Shown here: positions 1-5,058 of the stretch, one piece after another | Position numbering within the stretch: position 1 is the first letter of the stretch | Layout: each line of letters begins with the position of its first letter | NCBI GenBank assembly: GCA_947313855.1 | Contig: CAMZNS010000040.1 | Coordinates: 1-14,237, forward strand | Direction: 5' to 3' | Length of the DNA: 14,237 nt | Source: an uncultured Deferribacteraceae bacterium | GTDB taxonomy: Bacteria; Chrysiogenota; Deferribacteres; CAMZNJ01 | Made by a program: the position numbers and the translations under genes | Notes under the pieces: generated by a model | What the model was told of the DNA's origin: nothing | The model's input: only the letters and a program-made list of their open reading frames with translations | The model's database searches: none

Positions 1-22
1 AACGTGGCGGAAACGTGGCGGA
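1..22. repeat. 11-bp tandem repeat, 2 copies at window edge
   Basis: The unit AACGTGGCGGA occurs twice head to tail at the first base of the window, so the array may continue to the left. The sequence downstream is AT-rich and unrelated. It may be the tail of a tandem array of the kind seen in other gaps of this window. Confidence 0.6.
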
Positions 23-56
23 AAATATACAACATAAATAATATTAAAAAAGTAAC

Positions 57-90
57 AATAAATTATTTGGTGCCCTTGAAATAATTTATT
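57..90. promoter_or_regulatory. AT-rich 12-bp perfect inverted repeat upstream of atpB
   Basis: AATAAATTATTT (57-68) and AAATAATTTATT (79-90) are exact reverse complements separated by 10 nt. The right arm overlaps the -35 box and spacer of the candidate atpB promoter. It could therefore be an operator for a dimeric regulator, or the weak AT-rich stem of an upstream transcript end. No T-tract follows, so an intrinsic terminator is less likely. The symmetry is seen directly; the function is inferred. Confidence 0.45.
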
Positions 91-104
91 AGCTGTGATA
101 GATT
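76..104 (+). promoter_or_regulatory. Candidate sigma-70-type promoter for atpBE
   Basis: TTGAAA (76-81) and TAGATT (99-104) are separated by 17 nt and match the -35 and -10 consensus at 5/6 and 4/6 positions. Transcription would start near position 111 and give a leader of about 100 nt containing the duplicated 28-bp element. No better pair was noticed in the gap. Assigned by eye only. Confidence 0.4.
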
Positions 105-131
105 AACCCTGTAAGGGAGTGTCCTGATCTC

Positions 132-193
132 GCAGTTAACACTGGGCAACACAACACAACGCTGAGCAGTTAACACTGGGCAACACAACACAA
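132..193 (+). repeat. 28-bp direct repeat, 2 copies, in the atpB leader
   Basis: A 28-bp element occurs identically at 132-159 and 166-193, separated by 6 nt (CGCTGA). It begins GCAGTTAACACTGGG and ends in a CA-rich stretch. The second copy runs directly into the atpB Shine-Dalgarno sequence (AAAGGAG, 192-198), so the duplication lies in the probable 5' untranslated region. The 6-nt gap and two copies are not CRISPR-like. Confidence 0.85.
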
Positions 194-209
194 AGGAGCA
201 GGTGCACCT

Positions 210-905
210 ATGAAGATTAGTGCAGATGTAAACATTCATCACCCCATTAACTACACCTTCCTATTCCCCGAAGCGTGGGACGCATACTGGTACGTAACCG
301 CTGGCGTTATTGTAACCATCGCCGCCGCCGTGGGGTTCTTCCTGCTGAGCAAACGCTACACAAGTGGCGTGCCCGGTCGTACACAATCCGTTCTAGAATT
401 GGCGGTAAGCGGTCTGCGTAACCAAGCCTACGACGTTCTCGGTAGCGAAGGGATGAAATACTTCCCCGTTGCCATGGGTATCGGACTGTACACCCTACTA
501 TTCAACGTTGGCGATATTGTTCCGTTCCTAATCGCACCCACGTCGTCACTCAATGCTACCCTCGCCCCTGCACTATTCATCTTCGTGCTCTACAACTACA
601 TCGGAATTCGCAAGTACGGACTACACTACTTCAAACGCTTCCTCGGACCAGTACCCGCAATGGCACCACTAATGCTACCCATCGAAATCATCTCCCACAT
701 TGCCCGCCCCGTAACACTTGCCGTACGACTATTCGGCAATATCATGGGTGGCGGTCTTCTTCTGCTAATACTCCTTGCGTTAGTACCCATCGGGTTCCCT
801 GTCGCTCTGTTCTTCATCGAAGGGCTCAAGGTGGTTCTACAAGCGTACGTATTTATGCTGCTGTCCATGGTGTACATCGGCACAGCCCTCGAAGATGACC
901 ACTAA
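210..905 (+). CDS. atpB: F-type ATP synthase subunit a (F0 sector)
   Basis: Subunit a forms the two proton half-channels of F0 in the inner membrane and works against the c-ring. The 231-residue product has about five or six membrane segments, roughly at 24-46, 84-106, 117-135, 150-192 and 193-222. It carries the diagnostic RLFGN motif with the essential Arg at residue 173, followed by the Gln of LQAYVF at 211. The Glu found in the fourth helix of E. coli subunit a (E219) is Gly182 here, while E. coli H245 is replaced by Glu204. This is the known compensating arrangement in which the carboxylate sits on the next helix. The start is fixed by AAAGGAG 11 nt upstream. atpE follows after 137 bp. 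No atpF, H, A, G, D or C is present, which fits genomes in which F0 a/c and F1 genes are in separate clusters. Confidence 0.97.
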   Translation: MKISADVNIHHPINYTFLFPEAWDAYWYVTAGVIVTIAAAVGFFLLSKRYTSGVPGRTQSVLELAVSGLRNQAYDVLGSEGMKYFPVAMGIGLYTLLFNVGDIVPFLIAPTSSLNATLAPALFIFVLYNYIGIRKYGLHYFKRFLGPVPAMAPLMLPIEIISHIARPVTLAVRLFGNIMGGGLLLLILLALVPIGFPVALFFIEGLKVVLQAYVFMLLSMVYIGTALEDDH

Positions 906-910
906 TTTCA

Positions 911-961
911 CTATCCGACGAATTTGACTAGCCGACGAACTTGACTAGCCGACGAATTGTA
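911..961 (+). repeat. 17-bp tandem repeat, 3 copies, between atpB and atpE
   Basis: Three contiguous 17-bp units lie at 911-927, 928-944 and 945-961. The core is CTAGCCGACGAACTTGA; unit 1 differs at two positions and the last unit diverges at its 3' end. The array begins 5 nt after the atpB stop codon. It is AT/GC mixed, lacks dyad symmetry and shows no coding function. Confidence 0.8.
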
Positions 962-1042
962 ATCGGTCTAGCAAAATTGAACGAACTTACTGTATTTAAA
1001 AAATAATTAAGACAACTTATATCTCTGGAGGTAGGAGTAATT

Positions 1043-1381
1043 ATGACTCTTTTTAGAACAATTTTTATGATGTCGTTGATGATGGCGATGGCTGCTGTGG
1101 GCTTTGCTGCACCTGATGTAGCTGCCAGTGTTGTGGGTATTGGCGGATCAGCAATATACCTTACAGCTGGTATTGGCGTTGGCGTAGCCGCAGCAGGATC
1201 TGGTATCGGTATCGGTATGATCGTAAGCGGTTTCCTAGTTGCAATGTCGCGGAACCCCGGTTTACAAGGCAAGCTGGCTGTTTACATGTTTCTAGGAGTG
1301 GCACTCGTTGAAAGTGCGGTTATTTATGCCCTAGTTATGTCATTCTACTTGCTCTACGCTGCACCTGTGTTGACGTTCTAG
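1043..1381 (+). CDS. atpE: F-type ATP synthase subunit c (F0 rotor ring)
   Basis: Subunit c is the hairpin protein that forms the proton-driven rotor ring. The 112-residue product has a glycine-rich first helix (GSGIGIG, 52-58), the polar loop RNP at 70-72 that contacts the central stalk, and the ion-binding Glu90 in helix 2 (VALVESAVIY). Aligned on the RNP loop, the Na+-ligand Gln of sodium-type c subunits is Ile57 and the Thr after Glu-Ser is Ala92, so proton coupling is inferred. At 112 residues it is longer than the usual 75-90. The extra N-terminus (residues 1-23) is hydrophobic with an Ala-rich end and resembles a signal peptide or extra helix. The start is supported by two adjacent Shine-Dalgarno-like sequences, GGAGGT (1027-1032) and AGGAG (1033-1037). 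It probably shares a transcript with atpB. Confidence 0.96.
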   Translation: MTLFRTIFMMSLMMAMAAVGFAAPDVAASVVGIGGSAIYLTAGIGVGVAAAGSGIGIGMIVSGFLVAMSRNPGLQGKLAVYMFLGVALVESAVIYALVMSFYLLYAAPVLTF

Positions 1382-1397
1382 AACAACGACACTAGGT

Positions 1398-1520
1398 GGC
1401 AAGTTTGCACGGCGTAACGTAACCACGTTGGCAAGTTTGCACGGCTAACGTAACCACGTTGGCAAGTTTGCACGGCTAACGTAACACGTTGGCAAGTTTG
1501 CACGGCTAACGTAACCACGC
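1398..1520 (+). repeat. About 31-bp tandem repeat, 4 copies, downstream of atpE
   Basis: Four contiguous units each begin GGCAAGTTTGCACGGC. They lie at 1398-1429 (32 bp), 1430-1460 (31 bp), 1461-1490 (30 bp) and 1491-1520 (30 bp). The length differences come from single-base insertions or deletions: GGCGTAA versus GGCTAA, and AACCACG versus AACACG. No spacers separate the units, so this is not a CRISPR array. It lies 16 nt after the atpE stop codon. Confidence 0.9.
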
Positions 1521-1539
1521 TTTAGCTTTAGAACCTAAT

Positions 1540-1580
1540 GCTCTTGAGGGTAGCCAACCTTAGGTTACCCTCTGAGGAGC
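1540..1580 (+). terminator. Possible hairpin terminator or leader structure between atpE and the cytochrome gene
   Basis: GAGGGT (1546-1551) pairs with ACCCTC (1567-1572). Inside it AACC (1556-1559) pairs with GGTT (1563-1566) around a TTA loop, leaving a 4-nt bulge. GCTC (1540-1543) can close the base with GAGC (1577-1580). The tract after it (TTCTGTCTTT) is only moderately T-rich, so termination would be weak. It may instead fold in the 5' leader of the cytochrome mRNA. Confidence 0.4.
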
Positions 1581-1635
1581 TTCTGTCTTTATACCATGCT
1601 GATAGTATTTTTTGAAACGAAGGTAGGCTCACATT

Positions 1636-2796
1636 ATGAAAATAATAAAAAAAGGTGTAATGTTTTTTTTAAAAAGACCACTAATACTGCTGATAACAAT
1701 AGCGATATCGCTACCCCTAATTATGTTTGGTAGTGTCAAAATGCTTCACTACTCCTCAACACCAGAATTCTGCCAAACATGCCATGCACGTGATGTTAAC
1801 GAAGTCGGTGGCGAATACTTCAGTTGGGCACACAATATCCACTACTTCGCCGAAGTCGAGTGCATGGACTGCCACGCACGACCCGGTATATTCCACTACC
1901 TAACAACGAAAGCACTAACAGGTGCCCGAGATGTCTTTGTTGAGACTGTATACACCGAACAAGCAAAACTCGACACGCTTCGTGCAGTGGCTGTGGATCC
2001 CATGAAAGCAGCAAAGGCTGTGCCAACAGAAACATGCCTGTTTTGCCACTCAGACTCCGTTAATGAACAAATAAGAGACACACGTATCATAAAACTATTC
2101 GTTAGCCTTCGTGGACAAGAGGATGTTGTAAACCCCGAATACCGCGAAGAGAAAGGGATGGCGGATATTCTGGTTGACGACTTCATCGGAATAAATGTTC
2201 CCCATGATACCCATATCGACGCCGGTGTTAACTGTGTGGACTGCCACACACAAGAACCCCACGGCGGAAGCCTCTTCAACCCTGTGGAGATGAACACATG
2301 CTTTAGCTGCCATGGAGACCTACGCAACAACACCGGAATCTATGCGTTCCTGCTAAACAATATCGACAATACCAACAATCTCCCCGACAATGAAGACTGC
2401 ACAACCTGCCACACCGTACAGTCGCAATCCCTTGACGGCGTACTTGCAGTAAACTTCGGTATCGACAAAGTAGCAGGGGACTATGAAGGGTTCGACTGTG
2501 TGGACTGCCATGATGGTGCATTCGGCGAAAACTACATAACCGGTGGGGAGATCACCTCCGAAAAAGAGATGTTTGAACAACGATACGACGACCTCATGGA
2601 TATGTGGCTGGAGATATACCAAGGACACCTTAGCCTGCCATACGATCAGAGAGACAACTTTATCCTGCTGAAGAATTATATTAAGATGTTGAGCAGAGAT
2701 GGATCTTCGGGCTACCATAATGTTGCTTTGTACGACACCATATTTAACAAATCGTTCATGGTTGCCCATGAGCTCCAAGAGTCGTTGAGCAAGTAG
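1636..2796 (+). CDS. Membrane-anchored seven-heme c-type cytochrome, NapC/NrfH-type quinol dehydrogenase-like
   Basis: The predicted role is to take electrons from membrane quinol and pass them to periplasmic acceptors. The 386-residue protein starts with a basic segment and one uncleaved-looking membrane helix (about 15-36), then a periplasmic domain. CxxCH heme sites lie at 46-50, 76-80, 134-138, 200-204, 222-226, 255-259 and 288-292, seven in all. The anchor plus an immediate CxxCH is the NapC/NirT/NrfH arrangement, but those proteins usually have four or five hemes. Residues 310-386 have no heme motif and are probably helical, ending with an SSGYHN motif that resembles one recalled from the C-terminal regions of other multiheme cytochromes. 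The Geobacter seven-heme inner-membrane cytochrome ImcH is a possible functional parallel, from family knowledge and not from an alignment. The start has a GAAGGTAGG ribosome site 8 nt upstream. No partner reductase is adjacent. Confidence 0.9.
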   Translation: MKIIKKGVMFFLKRPLILLITIAISLPLIMFGSVKMLHYSSTPEFCQTCHARDVNEVGGEYFSWAHNIHYFAEVECMDCHARPGIFHYLTTKALTGARDVFVETVYTEQAKLDTLRAVAVDPMKAAKAVPTETCLFCHSDSVNEQIRDTRIIKLFVSLRGQEDVVNPEYREEKGMADILVDDFIGINVPHDTHIDAGVNCVDCHTQEPHGGSLFNPVEMNTCFSCHGDLRNNTGIYAFLLNNIDNTNNLPDNEDCTTCHTVQSQSLDGVLAVNFGIDKVAGDYEGFDCVDCHDGAFGENYITGGEITSEKEMFEQRYDDLMDMWLEIYQGHLSLPYDQRDNFILLKNYIKMLSRDGSSGYHNVALYDTIFNKSFMVAHELQESLSK

Positions 2797-2808
2797 GGGT
2801 ACGCTGAT

Positions 2809-2845
2809 ATTCGGGGCTCCGAATGGGGGTGTTCGGGGCTCCGAA
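2809..2845. repeat. Two tandem small hairpins after the cytochrome gene
   Basis: ATTCGG-GGCT-CCGAAT (2809-2824) and TTCGG-GGCT-CCGAA (2832-2845) are near-identical 4-nt-loop hairpins about 20 nt apart, starting 12 nt after the cytochrome stop codon. Neither is followed by a T-tract. They resemble paired REP-like palindromes that stabilise mRNA 3' ends; that role is inferred. Confidence 0.6.
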
Positions 2846-2858
2846 TGACTGCGTTGCC

Positions 2859-3010
2859 GTGGAACATGCGTCTTGCGGTGGAACAAGCGTCTTGCCGTGG
2901 AACATGCGTCTTGCCGTGGAACAAGCGTCTTGCCGTGGAACAAGCGTCTTGCCGTGGAACAAGCGTCTTGCCGTGGAACATGCGTCTTGCGGTGGAACAT
3001 GCGTCTTGCC
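2859..3010. repeat. 19-bp tandem array, 8 copies
   Basis: Eight contiguous 19-bp units of the form GTGGAACAWGCGTCTTGCS lie exactly end to end with no indels. They vary at only two positions. The ninth base is T in units 1, 3, 7 and 8 and A in units 2, 4, 5 and 6. The last base is G in units 1 and 7 and C in the others. Because 19 is not a multiple of 3, three units form a 57-bp period and the array stays open in several frames on both strands. It therefore generates spurious repetitive ORFs and is not considered coding. Confidence 0.93.
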
Positions 3011-3032
3011 GTGGGTGGTTCATCGACCTAAA

Positions 3033-3144
3033 CAAAACCGATGCTTTGCAGTACTGACTACACAGACTACTTGCGGGTGTATCCCCCTGATTTATTAAAA
3101 AATCCCCCAGTTTGTGAAAAAGTATTGTATATTTATCGGTTTTG
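3033..3144 (+). other. Long-range inverted repeat, possible structured RNA or 3' UTR fold
   Basis: CAAAACCGAT (3033-3042) and ATCGGTTTTG (3135-3144) are exact 10-bp reverse complements enclosing 92 nt; one G-U pair extends the stem inward. The enclosed segment holds the self-complementary CAGTACTG and two ATCCCCC direct repeats (3081-3087 and 3102-3108). A strong terminator begins 28 nt downstream. This could be a small structured RNA of about 170 nt ending at the terminator, or the 3' UTR of the cytochrome mRNA. It matched no RNA family that I recognise. Confidence 0.3.
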
Positions 3145-3153
3145 GGTTACACT
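3125..3153 (+). promoter_or_regulatory. Weak candidate promoter ahead of the nusA leader
   Basis: TTGTAT (3125-3130) and TACACT (3148-3153) are separated by 17 nt; each matches consensus at 4/6 positions. Transcription would start near 3160, just before the terminator at 3172-3202, giving an attenuator-like leader for nusA. It is weak and overlaps the inverted repeat arm at 3135-3144. Confidence 0.25.
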
Positions 3154-3171
3154 ACTGTTAAGTTTTGTGTT

Positions 3172-3202
3172 AGGTGAGCCTCCGCAGGGTTCACCTTTTT
3201 TT
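3172..3202 (+). terminator. Strong intrinsic terminator upstream of nusA
   Basis: AGGTGAGCC (3172-3180) and GGTTCACCT (3188-3196) form a 9-bp stem with one G-U pair around a 7-nt loop. The right arm runs straight into seven T residues (3196-3202). It lies 376 bp after the cytochrome stop codon and 146 bp before nusA. It either ends the cytochrome transcript or attenuates a nusA leader transcript. Confidence 0.85.
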
Positions 3203-3204
3203 GT

Positions 3205-3287
3205 ATTAACACCATGGACAAAGGCTCTTAGCCTTGATAATAGTTCCTGTTTTTAAGTGTTTTTCCATTTTTTATGATGGTGTTAAT
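3205..3287 (+). promoter_or_regulatory. Inverted-repeat leader element before nusA
   Basis: ATTAACACCAT (3205-3215) and ATGGTGTTAAT (3277-3287) are perfect 11-bp reverse complements 61 nt apart. Inside them AAGGCT (3221-3226) and AGCCTT (3230-3235) form a second hairpin with a 3-nt loop, followed by T-rich sequence. AGGCTC (3222-3227) is also complementary to GAGCCT (3176-3181) in the 5' arm of the terminator, so alternative pairings exist. It could be an RNA leader controlling nusA, or a DNA-level site. Function is inferred only. Confidence 0.4.
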
Positions 3288-3348
3288 CGTCTCAAAAGTA
3301 GATAAATTAATATTGAAGTGCTAAAGTGTTTCAGGAGGCTTTACTACT

Positions 3349-4923
3349 ATGGTTAAAGAGTTGACTAGGGTTGCTGAAGAGTTTATGCGTGAAAAGGGCA
3401 TTGCTCGAGATGTAATGAACGACGCCCTTAAAAGTGCACTCGAAGTGGCTGTTAATCGACGTGTTGGTCGTGAAATCGAGTCCGAGATAGATGTTAACAC
3501 CAGCAAAGGGTTGATCGAAATTGCTATCCCAAAGTTTGTTGTGGATGAAATGTATGAAGGTCGTGAACTAGAATACATCACTGTTGAAGACGCCAAAGAG
3601 TACATGGAAAATCCTGAGCTCGACGATGTTGTTCTTGTTCCGGTGACATTATCAGACCTTGGTAGGCGTTCTATTTATTTCGCAAGGCAAAAACTGAACG
3701 AAAAACTTCAAGAAGCTGAACGTGAAATTATCCTAAACGAGTATGGCGACAAAGTGGGGGAGATCCTCATAGGTACCGTGCTGAAATCGGAACGAAACAT
3801 CACCGTAGTCAACCTCGGTCGTACCGAAGGGGTATTGCATTTTCGCGAATCTATCCCTGGAGAAACATTTTCACGTGGCGATCTTGTGCGTGCTGTTCTT
3901 CTAGAAATACGCACCGATAGGGCGATGCCCAGACTGGTTCTCTCGCGTAATCATCCATCATTTTTGTCGAAGCTGTTCGAATCTGAAATCCCTGAAGTAT
4001 TCGACGGAACAGTTGAAATTCGCGGTGTTGCTCGTGATCCCGGTGCTCGTGCTAAGGTTGCGGTTTACACCATGAACCCCAATATCGACCCGGTGGGTGC
4101 ATGTATCGGCGTGCGGGGATCGCGTATTAACGCCATTAGCCAAGAGCTGAGCGACGAACGTATCGACGTTTTCGAGTGGTCGCCAGATCCTGTGCAGTAC
4201 GTAACTAATGCCATCAGTCCTGCTAACGTGCTGCTAACAAATGTTTTCGAAGATGAAAAAACACTGGAACTAGTGGTTGCCGACGACCAACTCTCCCTTG
4301 CAATCGGCAAACGTGGACAGAATGTTCGCCTTGCAGCCATGATAACGACGTGGAGACTGGATATTCTGAAGGAAAAAGAGTACTCCGAAATACGCAAAGG
4401 CAGAGTTGTCGAGCATGAAACAGAGCTGAAAGAGTTTTACGCCATCTACGGATTGCACAACTTGGACTCACTAACCGAGGAATGGAGAACGGAACTAGTA
4501 AGCAACGATATCGATAACCTGGATACGCTCTCCGATATTAGTGTGGATGAACTGGCGTTACTGCTAGGGATAGACGGGGAGAAGGCGTTGGATATTATCA
4601 CCGATACCATCGATTATATGACTAGCAAGCTGGATGATATGGAGCTGGCTGAGGACGATGAGATTGGCAACGATGACGATGTTGATGTTGCTGACGACGC
4701 TGATGTTGATGTTGCTGACGACGCTGATGTTGATGTTGCTGACGACGCTGATGTTGATGTTGCTGACGACGCTGACGCTACTGGCGACGCTGATGTTGAT
4801 GTTGCTGACGCTACTGGCTCTACCGACGACGCTGATATTGCTGGCTCTACCGACGACGCTGACGCTACTGACGACGCTGACGACGCTGACGACGCTGAGG
4901 ACGCTGAGGACACCGATGCGTAA
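3349..4923 (+). CDS. nusA: Transcription termination/antitermination factor NusA with extended acidic tail
   Basis: NusA binds RNA polymerase and nascent RNA and modulates pausing, termination and antitermination. The 524-residue product has the N-terminal RNAP-binding domain (about 1-125), an S1 domain (about 133-200), KH1 with the signature LSRNHPSFL and loop GVRG (residues 254-257), and KH2 with GKRG (320-323) in AIGKRGQNVRLAA. A helix-hairpin-helix region at about 382-425 resembles one acidic-repeat module. From about residue 436 to the end the protein is almost only Asp, Ala, Val, Glu and Thr and includes four DVDVADDA repeats. The start has a full AGGAGG (3333-3338) 10 nt upstream. infB follows after 135 bp, but the usual upstream rimP and the intervening ylxR are absent. 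The tail is unlikely to fold and is probably lineage-specific. Confidence 0.97.
   Translation: MVKELTRVAEEFMREKGIARDVMNDALKSALEVAVNRRVGREIESEIDVNTSKGLIEIAIPKFVVDEMYEGRELEYITVEDAKEYMENPELDDVVLVPVTLSDLGRRSIYFARQKLNEKLQEAEREIILNEYGDKVGEILIGTVLKSERNITVVNLGRTEGVLHFRESIPGETFSRGDLVRAVLLEIRTDRAMPRLVLSRNHPSFLSKLFESEIPEVFDGTVEIRGVARDPGARAKVAVYTMNPNIDPVGACIGVRGSRINAISQELSDERIDVFEWSPDPVQYVTNAISPANVLLTNVFEDEKTLELVVADDQLSLAIGKRGQNVRLAAMITTWRLDILKEKEYSEIRKGRVVEHETELKEFYAIYGLHNLDSLTEEWRTELVSNDIDNLDTLSDISVDELALLLGIDGEKALDIITDTIDYMTSKLDDMELAEDDEIGNDDDVDVADDADVDVADDADVDVADDADVDVADDADATGDADVDVADATGSTDDADIAGSTDDADATDDADDADDAEDAEDTDA
4678..4917 (+). repeat. 24-bp in-frame tandem repeat encoding the NusA acidic tail
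   Basis: Four identical 24-bp units lie at 4678-4701, 4702-4725, 4726-4749 and 4750-4773, each encoding DVDVADDA. Degenerate GACGCT/GATGTT blocks follow to 4917. Identity at the DNA level, including synonymous positions, points to recent expansion by slippage or recombination. The unit length is a multiple of 3, which keeps the reading frame. Confidence 0.9.
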
Positions 4924-5058
4924 AACCAATGTCCTAAGTAATAACTGCTTGATGGGGCAAAATAATAATGAATAAATAAACAATAACAATGACTATCCAA
5001 ACTCAATCAACCCAAACAAACAGGGGGAAAGATTGGATACAAAGGAAGAGGTTCGTAA

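Noticed and set aside
1398-1520. CRISPR-like array
   Set aside because: Units are contiguous with no unique spacers; it is a simple tandem repeat. The same holds for the 28-bp pair at 132-193, with only 6 nt between copies.
2353-3000. 215-residue minus-strand ORF with repeated MFHGKTLVPRQDACSTARR-like peptide
   Set aside because: It is a by-product of the 19-bp array, which stays open in several frames, and it runs antisense over the seven-heme cytochrome gene. No ribosome site or family match is visible.
2823-3098. Plus-strand ORFs through the 19-bp array (91 and 70 residues)
   Set aside because: They are repeat translations in alternative frames without conserved features.
3011-3202. tRNA, 4.5S RNA or 6S RNA gene before nusA
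   Set aside because: No tRNA T-loop consensus, no SRP GGAA-type core and no convincing long 6S-like hairpin were found; only the long-range stem and terminator are supported.
3041-3256. 71-residue plus-strand ORF between the array and nusA
   Set aside because: It reads through the terminator hairpin and T-tract and has no ribosome site; it is noncoding sequence.
4614-5006. Ser/Ala-rich minus-strand ORF opposite the NusA tail
   Set aside because: It is the antisense reading of the 24-bp acidic-tail repeats; NusA is clearly the real frame.
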